Below, one piece after another: positions 1 to 9,187 of a stretch of 64,000 nucleotides of DNA (positions are counted from its first letter, which is position 1; every line of letters begins with the position of its first letter). Position numbers and translations under genes: made by a program. The stretch lies in contig CAZQNO010000008.1 in NCBI GenBank assembly GCA_964594775.1, positions 1 through 64,000 of the forward strand. The letters are read 5' to 3'. Under the pieces are notes generated by a model, which worked only from the letters and a program-made list of their open reading frames with translations, made no database searches and was not told the DNA's origin. This stretch comes from CAYFVU01 sp964594775 (GTDB lineage Bacteria > Spirochaetota > Spirochaetia > DSM-16054 > Sediminispirochaetaceae).

Positions 1-2
1 GG

Positions 3-575
3 GGCGATCCGTATGCGGCGGATTTCGCTGCGGATTCCGCCGCCGGCAGCTCCGCAGTGCGTCTGGCCGCCGTGGGCCGCTGTAATCCCAAGAAGGGTTT
101 CGCTACCCTTCTGCGAACCCTTGCTCTTCTTGAAGACCGCTTTCACCTCACCATCGTGGGGGACTGCGAGAACGACACGGCCCTGGCCGCTCTGGCATCG
201 GAACTGGGGATCGAAGGAAGGCTGAGCTTCGCCGGCTTGCAGAGCAACCCCTATCCGTGGATTTTCCACGCCGACGTGCTGGTGCTCGCCAGCCGCTACG
301 AGGGCTTTCCCAACGTGGCGATAGAGGCCCTGACCTGCGGAACGCCGGTGGCGGCCTTCTCCGGGCCCTGTTCCACCGGGGAGATCGTGCGTCCGGGGAT
401 AGACGGCTACCTGGCCGACTACGGGAACACGGAGGCCTTAGCCGATGCAGTGCGGCGGACCGCCTCCGCCGGGCTGAACGCACAGCGGATCCGGGAGGAT
501 GCCCGCCGGCGCTTCGGCCTTGATACGATAATCCGCCGTTACGAGTCCTTCTTCGAAGAGGTCTGCGGCAGATGA
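3..575 (+). CDS. GT4-family glycosyltransferase, C-terminal part (cut by window edge)
   Basis: The reading frame is open to the left edge, so only the last 190 residues are visible. They form the nucleotide-sugar-binding half of a GT-B fold enzyme: a VGDCEND segment, then SRYEGFPNVAIEAL, the E-x7-E type donor-binding motif of GT4 enzymes, followed by GTPVAAF and a C-terminal helix. It would transfer a sugar from an NDP- or lipid-linked donor to a growing surface glycan in the cytoplasm. It overlaps the next gene by 4 nt (ATGA), marking it as part of the polysaccharide operon. Donor and acceptor cannot be read from the sequence. Confidence 0.85.
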   Translation, partial: GDPYAADFAADSAAGSSAVRLAAVGRCNPKKGFATLLRTLALLEDRFHLTIVGDCENDTALAALASELGIEGRLSFAGLQSNPYPWIFHADVLVLASRYEGFPNVAIEALTCGTPVAAFSGPCSTGEIVRPGIDGYLADYGNTEALADAVRRTASAGLNAQRIREDARRRFGLDTIIRRYESFFEEVCGR

Positions 576-1822
576 GCGGCAGGAAAATGCCGGGGCCGGA
601 CACGGAGAGTGGGCGGGGCCGCGGGACCGAAGGAGCGCCCTTGGTGCTCTTCACGGCGAACGCCGGCTGGAACATCTACAATTTCCGCCTCGGCCTGATG
701 AAGTTTCTGCGGGACGAGGGCTGGACGGCCGCCGCTGCGGGTCCGCAAGACCCCTACGCGGATGAGGTGCGGAAGGAGGGTTTTTCCTACTATCCCGTCT
801 CCTTCTCGCGCAAGGGAACGAATCCCTTTGTCGACCTCGGGACGTTCATCGCCCTGCGGCGGCTCTACCGGCACCTGCGCCCCCGGGCGGTCTGTCACTT
901 CACCGTCAAGCCGAATATCTACGGCACCCTCGCCGCCGCCTCGCTGGGAAGCCGGGGAGAACGGGGGCCGGGGAAGGCCCCGCCGGCGGTACTGAACAAC
1001 ATCTCCGGTCTGGGGACGGTCTTCATCTCCCGTTCCTTCACCACTTCGATAGTCCGCCTTCTCTACCGCCTGAGCCAGCGCTTTGCCTGCCGGGTATTCT
1101 TTCAGAACGAGGACGACCGCGCCGATTTTCTCCGGGAAGCTCTGGTAAAGGAGGAGCGGACGGGCCTGCTGCCCGGCTCCGGGGTAGACCTGGAGAAGTT
1201 CCGGCCCCCCGATGACGGGCCGGGGGCAGTCGCGGGCGGCGCCTCTCAGGCCGGGGTCCGTTTCCTCTTGGCGGCGCGGCTGCTCACCGACAAGGGGATC
1301 GCCGAATACGCCGAGGCGGCCCGGCTGCTCAAGGCCGAATATCCGGATGCCCGCTTCTTGCTGGCCGGGCCGAAAGACCCGGAGAACCGCAGCGCCGTGG
1401 ACCCGGCGGAGCTGGAGAGATGGCGGAATGAGGGGCTTCTTTCCTACCTGGGAAACCGCAGCGATGTGCCGGCCCTCCTTGCGGAGGCGGACTGCGTCGT
1501 CCTTCCCTCCTACCGCGAGGGCACGCCGAGGAGCCTCCTGGAGGCAGCCGCGGCGGCTAAGCCGCTCGTGGCCTCCGACGTGCCGGGCTGCCGGCAGACG
1601 ATAGACGAGGGGAAAAGCGGCTACCTCTGCGCGCCCCGCGACCCCCGTTCCCTCGCCGAGGCGATGGGCCGGATACTCGAACTCTCCGCCGAAGAACGGC
1701 GAAAGATGGGCCGGGCGGGACGAGAGAAGATGAAGAGGGAGTACGACCAGGCGCTGGTCTTCCGCGCCTACCGGGATGCCCTCGCCTCCTGCGCCGGCGC
1801 CGCCGGAGGGCCGGCGGAATGA
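572..1822 (+). CDS. GT4-family glycosyltransferase, PglA-like
   Basis: A 416-residue GT-B enzyme. After a short Gly/Arg-rich leader the N-terminal domain starts at residue 25 with VLFTANAGWNIYNFR, and HFTVKPNIYG at about 110 is typical of the PglA/WbpX-like branch of GT4, whose members add GalNAc or related sugars to undecaprenyl-PP-linked intermediates. The donor domain shows FLLAARLLTDKGI and a PSYREGTPRSLLEA motif. The ATG overlaps the stop of the previous gene and the TGA overlaps the next ATG, so the three glycosyltransferases are translationally coupled. Family is secure; the exact sugar is inference. Confidence 0.9.
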   Translation: MSGRKMPGPDTESGRGRGTEGAPLVLFTANAGWNIYNFRLGLMKFLRDEGWTAAAAGPQDPYADEVRKEGFSYYPVSFSRKGTNPFVDLGTFIALRRLYRHLRPRAVCHFTVKPNIYGTLAAASLGSRGERGPGKAPPAVLNNISGLGTVFISRSFTTSIVRLLYRLSQRFACRVFFQNEDDRADFLREALVKEERTGLLPGSGVDLEKFRPPDDGPGAVAGGASQAGVRFLLAARLLTDKGIAEYAEAARLLKAEYPDARFLLAGPKDPENRSAVDPAELERWRNEGLLSYLGNRSDVPALLAEADCVVLPSYREGTPRSLLEAAAAAKPLVASDVPGCRQTIDEGKSGYLCAPRDPRSLAEAMGRILELSAEERRKMGRAGREKMKREYDQALVFRAYRDALASCAGAAGGPAE

Positions 1823-3066
1823 AGCTTGTGCACGTGATCACCGACACCGATACCGGCGGCGCGGAGATGATGCTGGAGAAGCTCGTCGCCGCCCTCGAAC
1901 GGGAGAACGCCCGGCAAAGCCGGCAGGCCGGCGGACCGTTGGAGGAGCCGATAGAGCAGCGGGTCATCTCTCTGCTGCCGGTGGACACGGTAGGCCGCCG
2001 CATCCGCGAAAGCGGCGTTCCCGTGGAGAGCCCCGGCCTCCGCCCCGGCTTTCCGGGCCCTGCGGCCCTCCTGCGTTTGGCCGGGCTGCTGCGGGCAGAG
2101 AGGCCGGCGGTGCTGCAGACATGGATGTACCACGCCGACCTCTTGGGCGGCCTGGCCGGCCGCCTCTTCGCCGGTATGCCGGTGCTCTGGAACATCCGCC
2201 AGAGCAATCTGGACCCCGCCGTCAACACCTCCTCCACGATGCGCAGCGCGGCCCTCTGCCGCCGCCTCTCCCGAAAGGTGCCGCAGGTCATCGTCTGCGG
2301 GAGCGAGGCCGCCCGCCTGACCCACACCGGGTTCGGTTACGACGGGGGCAGAATGGTGGTGATTCCCAACGGCTTCGATCTGGAAAAGTTTTATCCCGAC
2401 CGGGAGGAGGGCCGCGTACTTAGGCGGGAGCTGGGAATCCCGGACGGCGCGCCGGTAATCGGGCTCATGGCCCGTTTCGACCCGCAGAAGGACCACGCCA
2501 CCTTCATCCGCGCCGCCCGGCATCTCACCGCTTCGGTCTCCGCGGGGGCGGGATCCGTCGGGCGGCGGAGCTCTCCGGCTGCGACGGCACCCCGCTTCGT
2601 ACTCTGCGGCGAGGAGGTAGTGTGGGAGAACCCCCGCATCCGGGAGCTCATAGGCGAGGGGCCTGAAGGATCCTTCGGCGGGCTCTTTCATCTTCTCGGC
2701 CGGAGGCACGACCTGCGCAGGCTCTACAACGCCTTCGACATCGGCGGAACGAGCAGTCTCGGCGAGGGCTTTCCCAACGTGGTCGGCGAGGCGATGGCCT
2801 GCGCCGTGCCCTGCGTCGTCACCGATGTGGGCGATTCGGCCCTCATCGTCGCAGAGACCGGTCTTGTCGTTCCTCCCCGGGACCCGGAGGCCCTCGCCGC
2901 GGCCTGGAGACGCCTCATCGAGAGGGGGACGGAGGAAAGGGAACGGCTGGGGGCTGCCGCCCGGAGCCGGATAGAAGCGCACTACGGTATCGAGACCGTG
3001 GCTCGGCGCTACGCCGAGCTCTACCGAGGGCTGTGGAACAGGAGTTTTGCGCAATGTGCGGAATAA
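1819..3066 (+). CDS. GT4-family glycosyltransferase
   Basis: A 415-residue GT-B glycosyltransferase. The N-terminus VHVITDTDTGGAEMML is the usual start of GT4 proteins, with the GGAE loop near the active site. The C-terminal domain has VIGLMARFDPQKDH and SSLGEGFPNVVGEAMA with the catalytic and donor-binding glutamates. It begins within the stop codon of the preceding gene and runs 13 nt into the asparagine-synthase gene. Third consecutive enzyme of this family in the operon, which suggests a repeat unit of at least three sugars. Donor unknown. Confidence 0.9.
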   Translation: MKLVHVITDTDTGGAEMMLEKLVAALERENARQSRQAGGPLEEPIEQRVISLLPVDTVGRRIRESGVPVESPGLRPGFPGPAALLRLAGLLRAERPAVLQTWMYHADLLGGLAGRLFAGMPVLWNIRQSNLDPAVNTSSTMRSAALCRRLSRKVPQVIVCGSEAARLTHTGFGYDGGRMVVIPNGFDLEKFYPDREEGRVLRRELGIPDGAPVIGLMARFDPQKDHATFIRAARHLTASVSAGAGSVGRRSSPAATAPRFVLCGEEVVWENPRIRELIGEGPEGSFGGLFHLLGRRHDLRRLYNAFDIGGTSSLGEGFPNVVGEAMACAVPCVVTDVGDSALIVAETGLVVPPRDPEALAAAWRRLIERGTEERERLGAAARSRIEAHYGIETVARRYAELYRGLWNRSFAQCAE

Positions 3067-5084
3067 CAGGAATATTGATGCCCGGAGTGCGGCCGGATGG
3101 TGAGTCGCAGGCCGTCTGCAGGGAGATGACCGACTGCCTCACCCACCGCGGCCCCGACGACGGGGGCATCTGGGCCGACCCGAAGGGAGATCTGCTGCTC
3201 GGCCACCGCCGCCTTGCCATCATCGACCTCTCGCCGGAGGGCCGCCAGCCCATGACGAGCCGCTCGGGCCGCTTCGTCATCGCCTACAACGGAGAGATCT
3301 ACAACTTCGCCGAGCTGCGCCGCCGCCTGGAGGGCGGGGGCGTGCGTTTCCACGGGCACAGCGACACCGAGGTCCTCCTGGAAGCGGCCGAGGCCTGGGG
3401 CATCGACGAGGCCCTGCGGGCCTGCGTCGGCATGTTCGTCTTCGCCCTCTGGGACCGGAGCGAGCGCCGGCTTTACCTGGGCCGCGACCGCCTGGGAATA
3501 AAGCCTCTCTTCATCGGGACCGCCCGGGGCCGCAATGGATCCCGCGGCCCCCATGGGGCCGGCGGCGGGCCGGCCGGCGGCAGCGGCCCCCATCCCCCCC
3601 TCATCTTTTCTTCCGAACTCAAGAGCTTCCTGGTCCATCCGGGCTTCCGGCGGGAAATCAGAGAGGACGTCCTTCCCCTCTACCTGCGCTACAACTACAT
3701 CCCCTCGCCCCACTCCGTCTACCGGGATGCGAAAAAGGTGCTGCCCGGCACCTACCTGACCGTCGATGCGGAGCGCTGGAACGGAGACCTCGATTCCCTG
3801 CAGGAGGTGCGCTACTGGTCCGCCCGGAAGACCGCCCTCGCCGGACTCGAGGCGCCCCTCGACCTGCCCGACGAAGAGGCCGTCGATCTCTTGGAGGAGG
3901 TCCTGGCTACGGCGGTCCGCGACCGGCTCGTCTCCGACGTGCCCCTCGGGGCCTTCCTCTCCGGCGGGGTCGACTCCTCGACGGTAGTTTCGCTGATGCA
4001 GGAGGCCTCGCCGGACCCGGTGAAGACCTTTTCGATAGGCTTCGCCGAGGAGCAGTTCGACGAGGCCCGCTACGCCTCGGAGGTAGCCCGGCATCTCGGT
4101 ACCGACCACACCGAACTCCTGCTCAGCCCGAAGGAGGCGATGGACGTCATTCCCCTCCTGCCGGACATGTACGACGAGCCCTATTCGGACTATTCGAATA
4201 TCCCCACCTATCTTGTCAGCAAACTCGCCCGTGGACAGGTGACGGTGAGTCTCTCGGGAGACGGAGGGGACGAGCTCTTCGGCGGCTACAACCGGCACAT
4301 CTGGCTTGCCGGTCTGTGGCGGAAGATGGGACGCGTTCCCCGGCTCGCGCGGAAGGCCGCTTCCTCGGGGCTCCTCGCCCTCTCTCCGCAGGCCTGGGAC
4401 CGGCTCTACGGCGCCTTCGGTTTTCTCCTGCCCCGCCGCCTGTCCCTCGTCGACCCCGGCTACAAGATCCACAAGCTGGCCGGCGTCATGGGCGCCGGCG
4501 ATCCGCTCGAGCTCTACCACGGCGTGGTTTCCGAATGGAAACGGCCTTTGGATGCCCTGCGTTCCGGCAAAGCCCTTGCCCCTCCGGTCCTCGACGACCC
4601 GGCCTGGCGGCAGATGCGCGGCGTCACCGAAGCGATTATGTATCTGGACCTCGTTACCTATCTTCCCGACGACATTCTTACCAAGGTGGACCGGGCGAGC
4701 ATGGCGGTGAGCTTGGAGTCGCGGGTGCCGATTCTCGACCACCGGGTCGCCGAGCTCGCCTGGAAACTGCCCCTTCATCAGAAGGTCCGCGGCGGGGAGG
4801 GAAAGTGGGCCCTCAGGCAGCTCCTCTACCGGAGAGTACCGCGGGAGCTGATCGAGCGGCCGAAGATGGGCTTTACCGTTCCCGTCGGGCTCTGGCTGCG
4901 CGGACCCCTGCGGGACTGGGCGGAGGAGCTCCTCGATCCGGCACAGCTGGCGGACGGCGGTTTTTTCCGGCCGAAGGTCATACGCGGTCTCTGGCAGGAA
5001 CACCTCTCGGGCCGCCGCAACAGGGACTCCCTGCTCTGGCCGGTGCTGATGTTTCAGGCCTGGAGGAAAGATGGCCCCGGATAA
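3054..5084 (+). CDS. asnB: Asparagine synthase (glutamine-hydrolysing), AsnB family
   Basis: A 676-residue class II glutamine amidotransferase plus asparagine-synthetase domain. I chose the ATG at 3054 over the in-frame one at 3033 because it puts Cys directly after the initiator Met (MCGITG), the obligatory N-terminal nucleophile; GGAG lies just upstream. Other marks are LTHRGPDDGG, RLAIIDLS, YNGEIYN, the PP-loop LSGGVDSST and the SLSGDGGDELFGGY segment. A Gly/Pro-rich stretch at about residues 162-187 is an insertion in the N-terminal domain. Such enzymes in glycan operons often amidate uronic acids; together with the uronate epimerase downstream that is a reasonable guess, but a housekeeping asparagine role is not excluded. 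Confidence 0.92.
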   Translation: MCGITGILMPGVRPDGESQAVCREMTDCLTHRGPDDGGIWADPKGDLLLGHRRLAIIDLSPEGRQPMTSRSGRFVIAYNGEIYNFAELRRRLEGGGVRFHGHSDTEVLLEAAEAWGIDEALRACVGMFVFALWDRSERRLYLGRDRLGIKPLFIGTARGRNGSRGPHGAGGGPAGGSGPHPPLIFSSELKSFLVHPGFRREIREDVLPLYLRYNYIPSPHSVYRDAKKVLPGTYLTVDAERWNGDLDSLQEVRYWSARKTALAGLEAPLDLPDEEAVDLLEEVLATAVRDRLVSDVPLGAFLSGGVDSSTVVSLMQEASPDPVKTFSIGFAEEQFDEARYASEVARHLGTDHTELLLSPKEAMDVIPLLPDMYDEPYSDYSNIPTYLVSKLARGQVTVSLSGDGGDELFGGYNRHIWLAGLWRKMGRVPRLARKAASSGLLALSPQAWDRLYGAFGFLLPRRLSLVDPGYKIHKLAGVMGAGDPLELYHGVVSEWKRPLDALRSGKALAPPVLDDPAWRQMRGVTEAIMYLDLVTYLPDDILTKVDRASMAVSLESRVPILDHRVAELAWKLPLHQKVRGGEGKWALRQLLYRRVPRELIERPKMGFTVPVGLWLRGPLRDWAEELLDPAQLADGGFFRPKVIRGLWQEHLSGRRNRDSLLWPVLMFQAWRKDGPG

Positions 5085-6369
5085 AAGCGCCCCGGCGCTC
5101 ATCATCGGCCTCTCCCCGGCGGGCCTCTACCTGCTCAGGGAGCTCTCCTCTCTGGGAATCCCGGTCTACGGCCTGTCGGACCGGAGGGAGAGCGGGTCCT
5201 TCTCCGCCTGCCTGCGGGGGGGAGGGGAGAAGCGGTTTCTCCTCGTCCGCAGCGAGGACGAACTGGTAGACGCGGTACGGGAGATCGGCCGGCGGCACGA
5301 CTCGCCTCCGGTGCTCTTTCCCGCGAGCGACCGTTTTATCGAGTGGATCAGCCGCCGCTTCGGCGATCTCTCCGGCCAGGCCCGCTTTCCCTCGGTCTAT
5401 GAAGCCTCCCGCTGCGGCGGCTTTCTCGACAAACACCGCTTCTACCGGGCCTGCGAAAAGACGGGGGTCCCCTATCCCCGCCGCGCCGCCGTGGAGGAAC
5501 GCGGCTGGGAGGAAGCGGCGGCGGCCGTGAGCTTCCCCGTTTTGGTGAAACCGGGACGGCTCCACGAGGTGACCGATATCATGGCCGGCCGGAAGGTCTT
5601 CGAGTGTGCCTCGCCGGAGGAGCTCTTCTCCCTGGCCGCCGGCCTGCCTGCAGACCGCGGCGGCTGGCTGCTGCAGGAGATCGTCCGCGGACCCGACGAT
5701 TCCATCTACTGCCTGGGAGGCGTCCGCCTGAAGGACGGCCGGATTGCTGCGGCGCTTTCCGGCCGCAAGCTCAGGCAGTTTCCCGCCGGTTACGGGACCG
5801 CCTCGGCCCTTCTCCTGGAAGAGCCGCCGGCAGAGCTGTGGGATTTTACAGAAAGGCTCCTGGCCGAACTGGAGATAGACGGTCTCTTCGAAATCGAGTT
5901 CAAGCCGGATGAGACCGACGGGCTGTGGAAGGTCTTCGAGATAAACGCCCGGTCGGCCCTCTGGTTCGAAGCCGCCCGCAAGGCGGGTATTCCCCTGGCC
6001 GCGGCCGCCTACCTCGACCTCTCGGGCGGGAAAGGCGACGGGGGCCTGATTTGGGATCCCGGCCGCGCCGAAAGGACCGGAAAGAACGCAAGAAACGGAG
6101 AGCCCTCAGGCGGTCCGGCGGCGCGCGAGCCCCTTCCCTCCGTGCTCTGGAGGTCGGGACTGAAGGACCTGGCGCGGCGTATCGCCCTCCGCCGGAGCTC
6201 GGCCTCGGCCCGGCGCCCACAGAACCGAGCCGCCGCCTCATCCTGGTCCTTCTTCGATCCCGCAGACCCGCTGCCGGCGGCTGCCGAGTTCTTCTCCTAT
6301 TTCGGCAAGGCCCTGCACAGGCTCGGCGGGAGGCTTTTCGGAAGGTTTTTCGGGAGGCGGGGAAAGTGA
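5071..6369 (+). CDS. ATP-grasp family carboxylate ligase
   Basis: A 432-residue protein whose N-terminal Rossmann-like domain (LIIGLSPAGLYLLREL) precedes an ATP-grasp fold. FPVLVKPGRLHEV supplies the conserved ATP-binding lysine, and FEIEFKPDETDGLWKVFEINAR carries the acidic and Asn metal ligands. Enzymes of this type join a carboxylate to an amine or thiol using ATP. Its first 14 nt overlap asnB, so it likely acts with it to decorate the polysaccharide, for example by an amide-linked amino acid. The C-terminal 90 residues are Arg/Ala-rich and of unclear value. Substrate unknown. Confidence 0.75.
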   Translation: MAPDKSAPALIIGLSPAGLYLLRELSSLGIPVYGLSDRRESGSFSACLRGGGEKRFLLVRSEDELVDAVREIGRRHDSPPVLFPASDRFIEWISRRFGDLSGQARFPSVYEASRCGGFLDKHRFYRACEKTGVPYPRRAAVEERGWEEAAAAVSFPVLVKPGRLHEVTDIMAGRKVFECASPEELFSLAAGLPADRGGWLLQEIVRGPDDSIYCLGGVRLKDGRIAAALSGRKLRQFPAGYGTASALLLEEPPAELWDFTERLLAELEIDGLFEIEFKPDETDGLWKVFEINARSALWFEAARKAGIPLAAAAYLDLSGGKGDGGLIWDPGRAERTGKNARNGEPSGGPAAREPLPSVLWRSGLKDLARRIALRRSSASARRPQNRAAASSWSFFDPADPLPAAAEFFSYFGKALHRLGGRLFGRFFGRRGK

Positions 6370-7430
6370 GCAAAAGAAAGCGCGGCGCCCTCATCATCAG
6401 CCTCGATTTCGAGCTGCACTGGGGCTTTTTCGACCGCCGCCCCCTGGACGCTCCGGCGAAGAGGCAGCTGTCGGCGGCAAGGGAAGCGGCGGGGGACCTC
6501 CTGGATCTCTTCGAAGAGCGGAAGGTCCACGCCACCTGGGCGGCGGTGGGGCTCCTTTTGCCGGAAAACCGGGAAGCCCGGCGGGAACTCCGTCCGGCGC
6601 TCCTCCCCCGCTACGAAAGGCGGGAACTCGACCCTTACGCGGTGGAGGTGGGAGAAAACGAGGAGGAGGACCCCTGGCACTATGCCGCTTCAATCGCCCG
6701 CCGGATCGCCGCCGTGCCGGGTCAGGAGCCGGCCACCCATACCTATGGCCACTACTACTGTCTGGAGGAGGGCCAGGACGAAGCGAGTTTTGAGGCGGAC
6801 CTCCGCAGCGCCGTGGAAGCCGGCGGGCGCCTCGGCGCCCGGCCCGTCTCCATTATATTCCCCCGCAACCAGCACAAGCCCGCCTACGACGATATCCTGC
6901 GGCGCTGGGGCATCCGAGCCTACCGGGGAAATCCGGCGGCCTGGTGCTACGCCGAGGCCGATGAACGGAAGGCGAACATGCCCTTCCGCCGGGCGCTGCG
7001 GCTCCTGGACGCCTATCTGCCGCTGGTGAGGGACCTCGACTACCGCTGGGAGGAGGCGCACTGCGGGGCTGCGGACACCGCAGCAGGCGCAGAAACTGAG
7101 GCCGCCGGGACGGGGCCCTGCAACTTCCGGGCATCCCGCTTCCTGCGGCCCTATTCACAGAAATTCCGCCTCTTCGAACCCCTGCGCCTGAAGAGGATCT
7201 GCGGGGAGCTGGAGGCGGCGGCGCGGGACGGAAAAATCTACCACCTCTGGTGGCATCCGCACAATTTCGCCGCTCACCGCGCCGAGAATATGGCATTTTT
7301 ATGCCGGGTCCTCGACCGATTCGAAAAGCTGCGCCGCCGCTTCGGCATGGAGAGCCTTTCGATGGGGGAGGCCGCGCAGAAGGAATTGAAGGAAGGGCCG
7401 GAGCGTGCTACAAGTAGTGGGGGAGCGTAG
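6366..7430 (+). CDS. Polysaccharide deacetylase (NodB-homology) family protein
   Basis: The open frame continues upstream, but the GTG at 6366 overlaps the previous stop (GTGA) and sits directly before the domain, giving 354 residues. The opening LIISLDFELHWGFF is the metal-binding motif 1 of carbohydrate esterase family 4-like proteins, and ATHTYGHYYC holds the usual His-x3-His ligands. WWHPHNF near the C-terminus matches the late motif of the family. Predicted to remove N- or O-acetyl groups from a surface glycan. No signal peptide is visible, so it may act on a cytoplasmic lipid-linked intermediate. Confidence 0.8.
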   Translation: MSKRKRGALIISLDFELHWGFFDRRPLDAPAKRQLSAAREAAGDLLDLFEERKVHATWAAVGLLLPENREARRELRPALLPRYERRELDPYAVEVGENEEEDPWHYAASIARRIAAVPGQEPATHTYGHYYCLEEGQDEASFEADLRSAVEAGGRLGARPVSIIFPRNQHKPAYDDILRRWGIRAYRGNPAAWCYAEADERKANMPFRRALRLLDAYLPLVRDLDYRWEEAHCGAADTAAGAETEAAGTGPCNFRASRFLRPYSQKFRLFEPLRLKRICGELEAAARDGKIYHLWWHPHNFAAHRAENMAFLCRVLDRFEKLRRRFGMESLSMGEAAQKELKEGPERATSSGGA

Positions 7431-7431
7431 A

Positions 7432-8499
7432 ATGAAGATCTTGGTTACCGGCAGCGCCGGTTTTATCGGCTACCACACGGCAAAGCGCCTCTTGGAGCGG
7501 GGCGACGAGGTAGTCGGTCTCGATTCGATAAACAGCTACTACGACACGGCGATAAAATACGGCCGCCTGGCCGACACGGGCATTGATGCCGGTCCCTCCG
7601 GGGGAGAGGGGCTGACCTACGGCACACTGTATGTGAGCAGCCTCCGGCCTTCCTACCGCTTCATCCGCCTGGACCTGCAGGACCGGGAGTCCATTCTCGG
7701 CCTCTTCAAAAGCGAAGGATTCGACGGAGTCATCAATCTGGCCGCCCAGGCGGGGGTGCGCTACAGCTTGGAGAACCCCTACGCCTATGTGGAGAGCAAC
7801 ATTTCCGGCTTTCTCAACATCCTCGAGGGATGCCGGGCCGCTTCGGTAAGGCACCTGGTCTTCGCCTCCTCCAGTTCGGTCTACGGCCTCAACGAGAAGA
7901 TGCCCTTCTCGACCTCCGACAACATAGACCACCCCATCAGCCTCTACGCGGCGAGCAAGAAGAGCAACGAGCTGATGGCCCATACCTACAGCCATCTCTA
8001 CGGCCTGCCGACAACGGGGCTGCGCTTCTTCACCGTCTACGGACCCTGGGGCCGGCCCGACATGGCCCTCTTTCTCTTTACCCGGGCGATGCTCGCCGGT
8101 AAGCCGATACAGGTCTTCAACAGGGGGAACATGCGCCGCGACTTCACCTATATCGACGACATCGTCGAAGGCATCGTCCGCGTCTTCGACCGTCCGCCTG
8201 CGGAAAATCCCTCCTGGTCTGCGGAAAATCCGGACCCGGGAAGCGGCCCCGGGCCCTACAAGATCTACAACATCGGCAACGGCAGCCCGGTGGAGCTGAT
8301 GGATTTTATTCACGCCCTGGAGGAGAAGCTCGGGAGAAAGGCGGAGATAGAGTACCAGCCGATGCAGCCGGGGGACGTGCCGGCGACCTGGGCGGACTGC
8401 AGCGACCTGGAGAGGGACACCGGCTACCGCCCCTCGACCCCCGCCGCCTACGGGATAGGCCGCTTCGTCGACTGGTACAGGGAGTTCTACGATGCATAG
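7432..8499 (+). CDS. UDP-glucuronate 4-epimerase (NAD-dependent SDR)
   Basis: A 355-residue extended SDR. ATG at 7432 is chosen because it starts the Rossmann strand directly (MKILVTGSAGFIGYH). The GLDSINSYYD segment, NLAAQAGVRYSLENP, the catalytic SSSSVYG and YAASKKSNE (Tyr-x3-Lys), and TVYGPWGRPDMA are all diagnostic of enzymes making UDP-galacturonate from UDP-glucuronate. It gives the operon an acidic sugar donor. It begins 1 nt after the deacetylase gene and overlaps the next gene by 8 nt. Confidence 0.92.
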   Translation: MKILVTGSAGFIGYHTAKRLLERGDEVVGLDSINSYYDTAIKYGRLADTGIDAGPSGGEGLTYGTLYVSSLRPSYRFIRLDLQDRESILGLFKSEGFDGVINLAAQAGVRYSLENPYAYVESNISGFLNILEGCRAASVRHLVFASSSSVYGLNEKMPFSTSDNIDHPISLYAASKKSNELMAHTYSHLYGLPTTGLRFFTVYGPWGRPDMALFLFTRAMLAGKPIQVFNRGNMRRDFTYIDDIVEGIVRVFDRPPAENPSWSAENPDPGSGPGPYKIYNIGNGSPVELMDFIHALEEKLGRKAEIEYQPMQPGDVPATWADCSDLERDTGYRPSTPAAYGIGRFVDWYREFYDA

Positions 8500-9187
8500 C
8501 AGCAAAGCCTGCGTCCTGCGGCGAAGGTCTCTTTGCGGCCTCACTGCCGCCGCCGCCCTTCTCTTCGGCCTGTTCGTCTTCCCGCCCCCCCTCGGCGCCG
8601 ATGCCCTGAAAGCCGGCGACGGAAAGGGGCTGGAAGCCCTTATAGACGAAAACCTGAAGATCGACAGCTCCTCCACCGCCGTAGTGGACTACGGGGATTT
8701 TCGGCCCTTCCTCGAATATGCGGTAGAAAAGGGCTACCACGTCTTCGAGCTGCTCAACCTCGCCTATCCGCATCTGGTCGAGAGAAAGATCCGCCTGCGC
8801 ATTCCCGGAGAGGTAATGAAGGAGGTAAAGAAGCACTACTTCATCGGCGGGTCGAAGATGCAGACCATCATTCCCTTCGATAGATTGACCTACATAGAGC
8901 TGGGCTACACCGGCGGCGGCAAAAACAACGCGATGGACGTGCATATAAACGACGAGTACGAGACGGACTTCTACGGTTTTGGAACGCTCCACGAGGAGCG
9001 GCACTTCGGTTTCCGGCGGATCGAACTCAATTACTACAGGGATGCCTTCGGCATGAAGGCCAAGCGCTTTCTCTTCTCGTTCCAGGTGTCCCATCTGCAT
9101 CTCTACGAGCCGGAGCTCGTGGCAATACATCTGCGCAGCTTTCCCAAGGCAAAGCGGGAAAACTTTTGGAGGATCAAGAAAAAATGA
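8492..9187 (+). CDS. Exported protein of unknown function
   Basis: A 231-residue protein not recognised as any family. Residues 10-36 look like a signal peptide (Arg-rich start, AAAALLFGLFVF, then PLGADA as a possible cleavage site). The mature part is mixed alpha/beta with many aromatic and charged residues and no evident catalytic motif. It lies between the UDP-glucuronate epimerase and decarboxylase genes and overlaps both ends of its neighbours, so it is almost certainly co-expressed with glycan synthesis and may help assemble or anchor the product in the periplasm. That role is inferred only from position. Confidence 0.8.
   Translation: MHSSKACVLRRRSLCGLTAAAALLFGLFVFPPPLGADALKAGDGKGLEALIDENLKIDSSSTAVVDYGDFRPFLEYAVEKGYHVFELLNLAYPHLVERKIRLRIPGEVMKEVKKHYFIGGSKMQTIIPFDRLTYIELGYTGGGKNNAMDVHINDEYETDFYGFGTLHEERHFGFRRIELNYYRDAFGMKAKRFLFSFQVSHLHLYEPELVAIHLRSFPKAKRENFWRIKKK

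Noticed and set aside
3021..5105. 694-codon minus-strand open frame opposite asnB
   Set aside because: Shadow produced by high GC third positions of asnB; no family features.
5925..6365. Upstream extension of the polysaccharide deacetylase frame
   Set aside because: Overlaps the ATP-grasp gene by 440 nt; Arg/Pro-rich shadow. GTG at 6366 with GTGA coupling is better.
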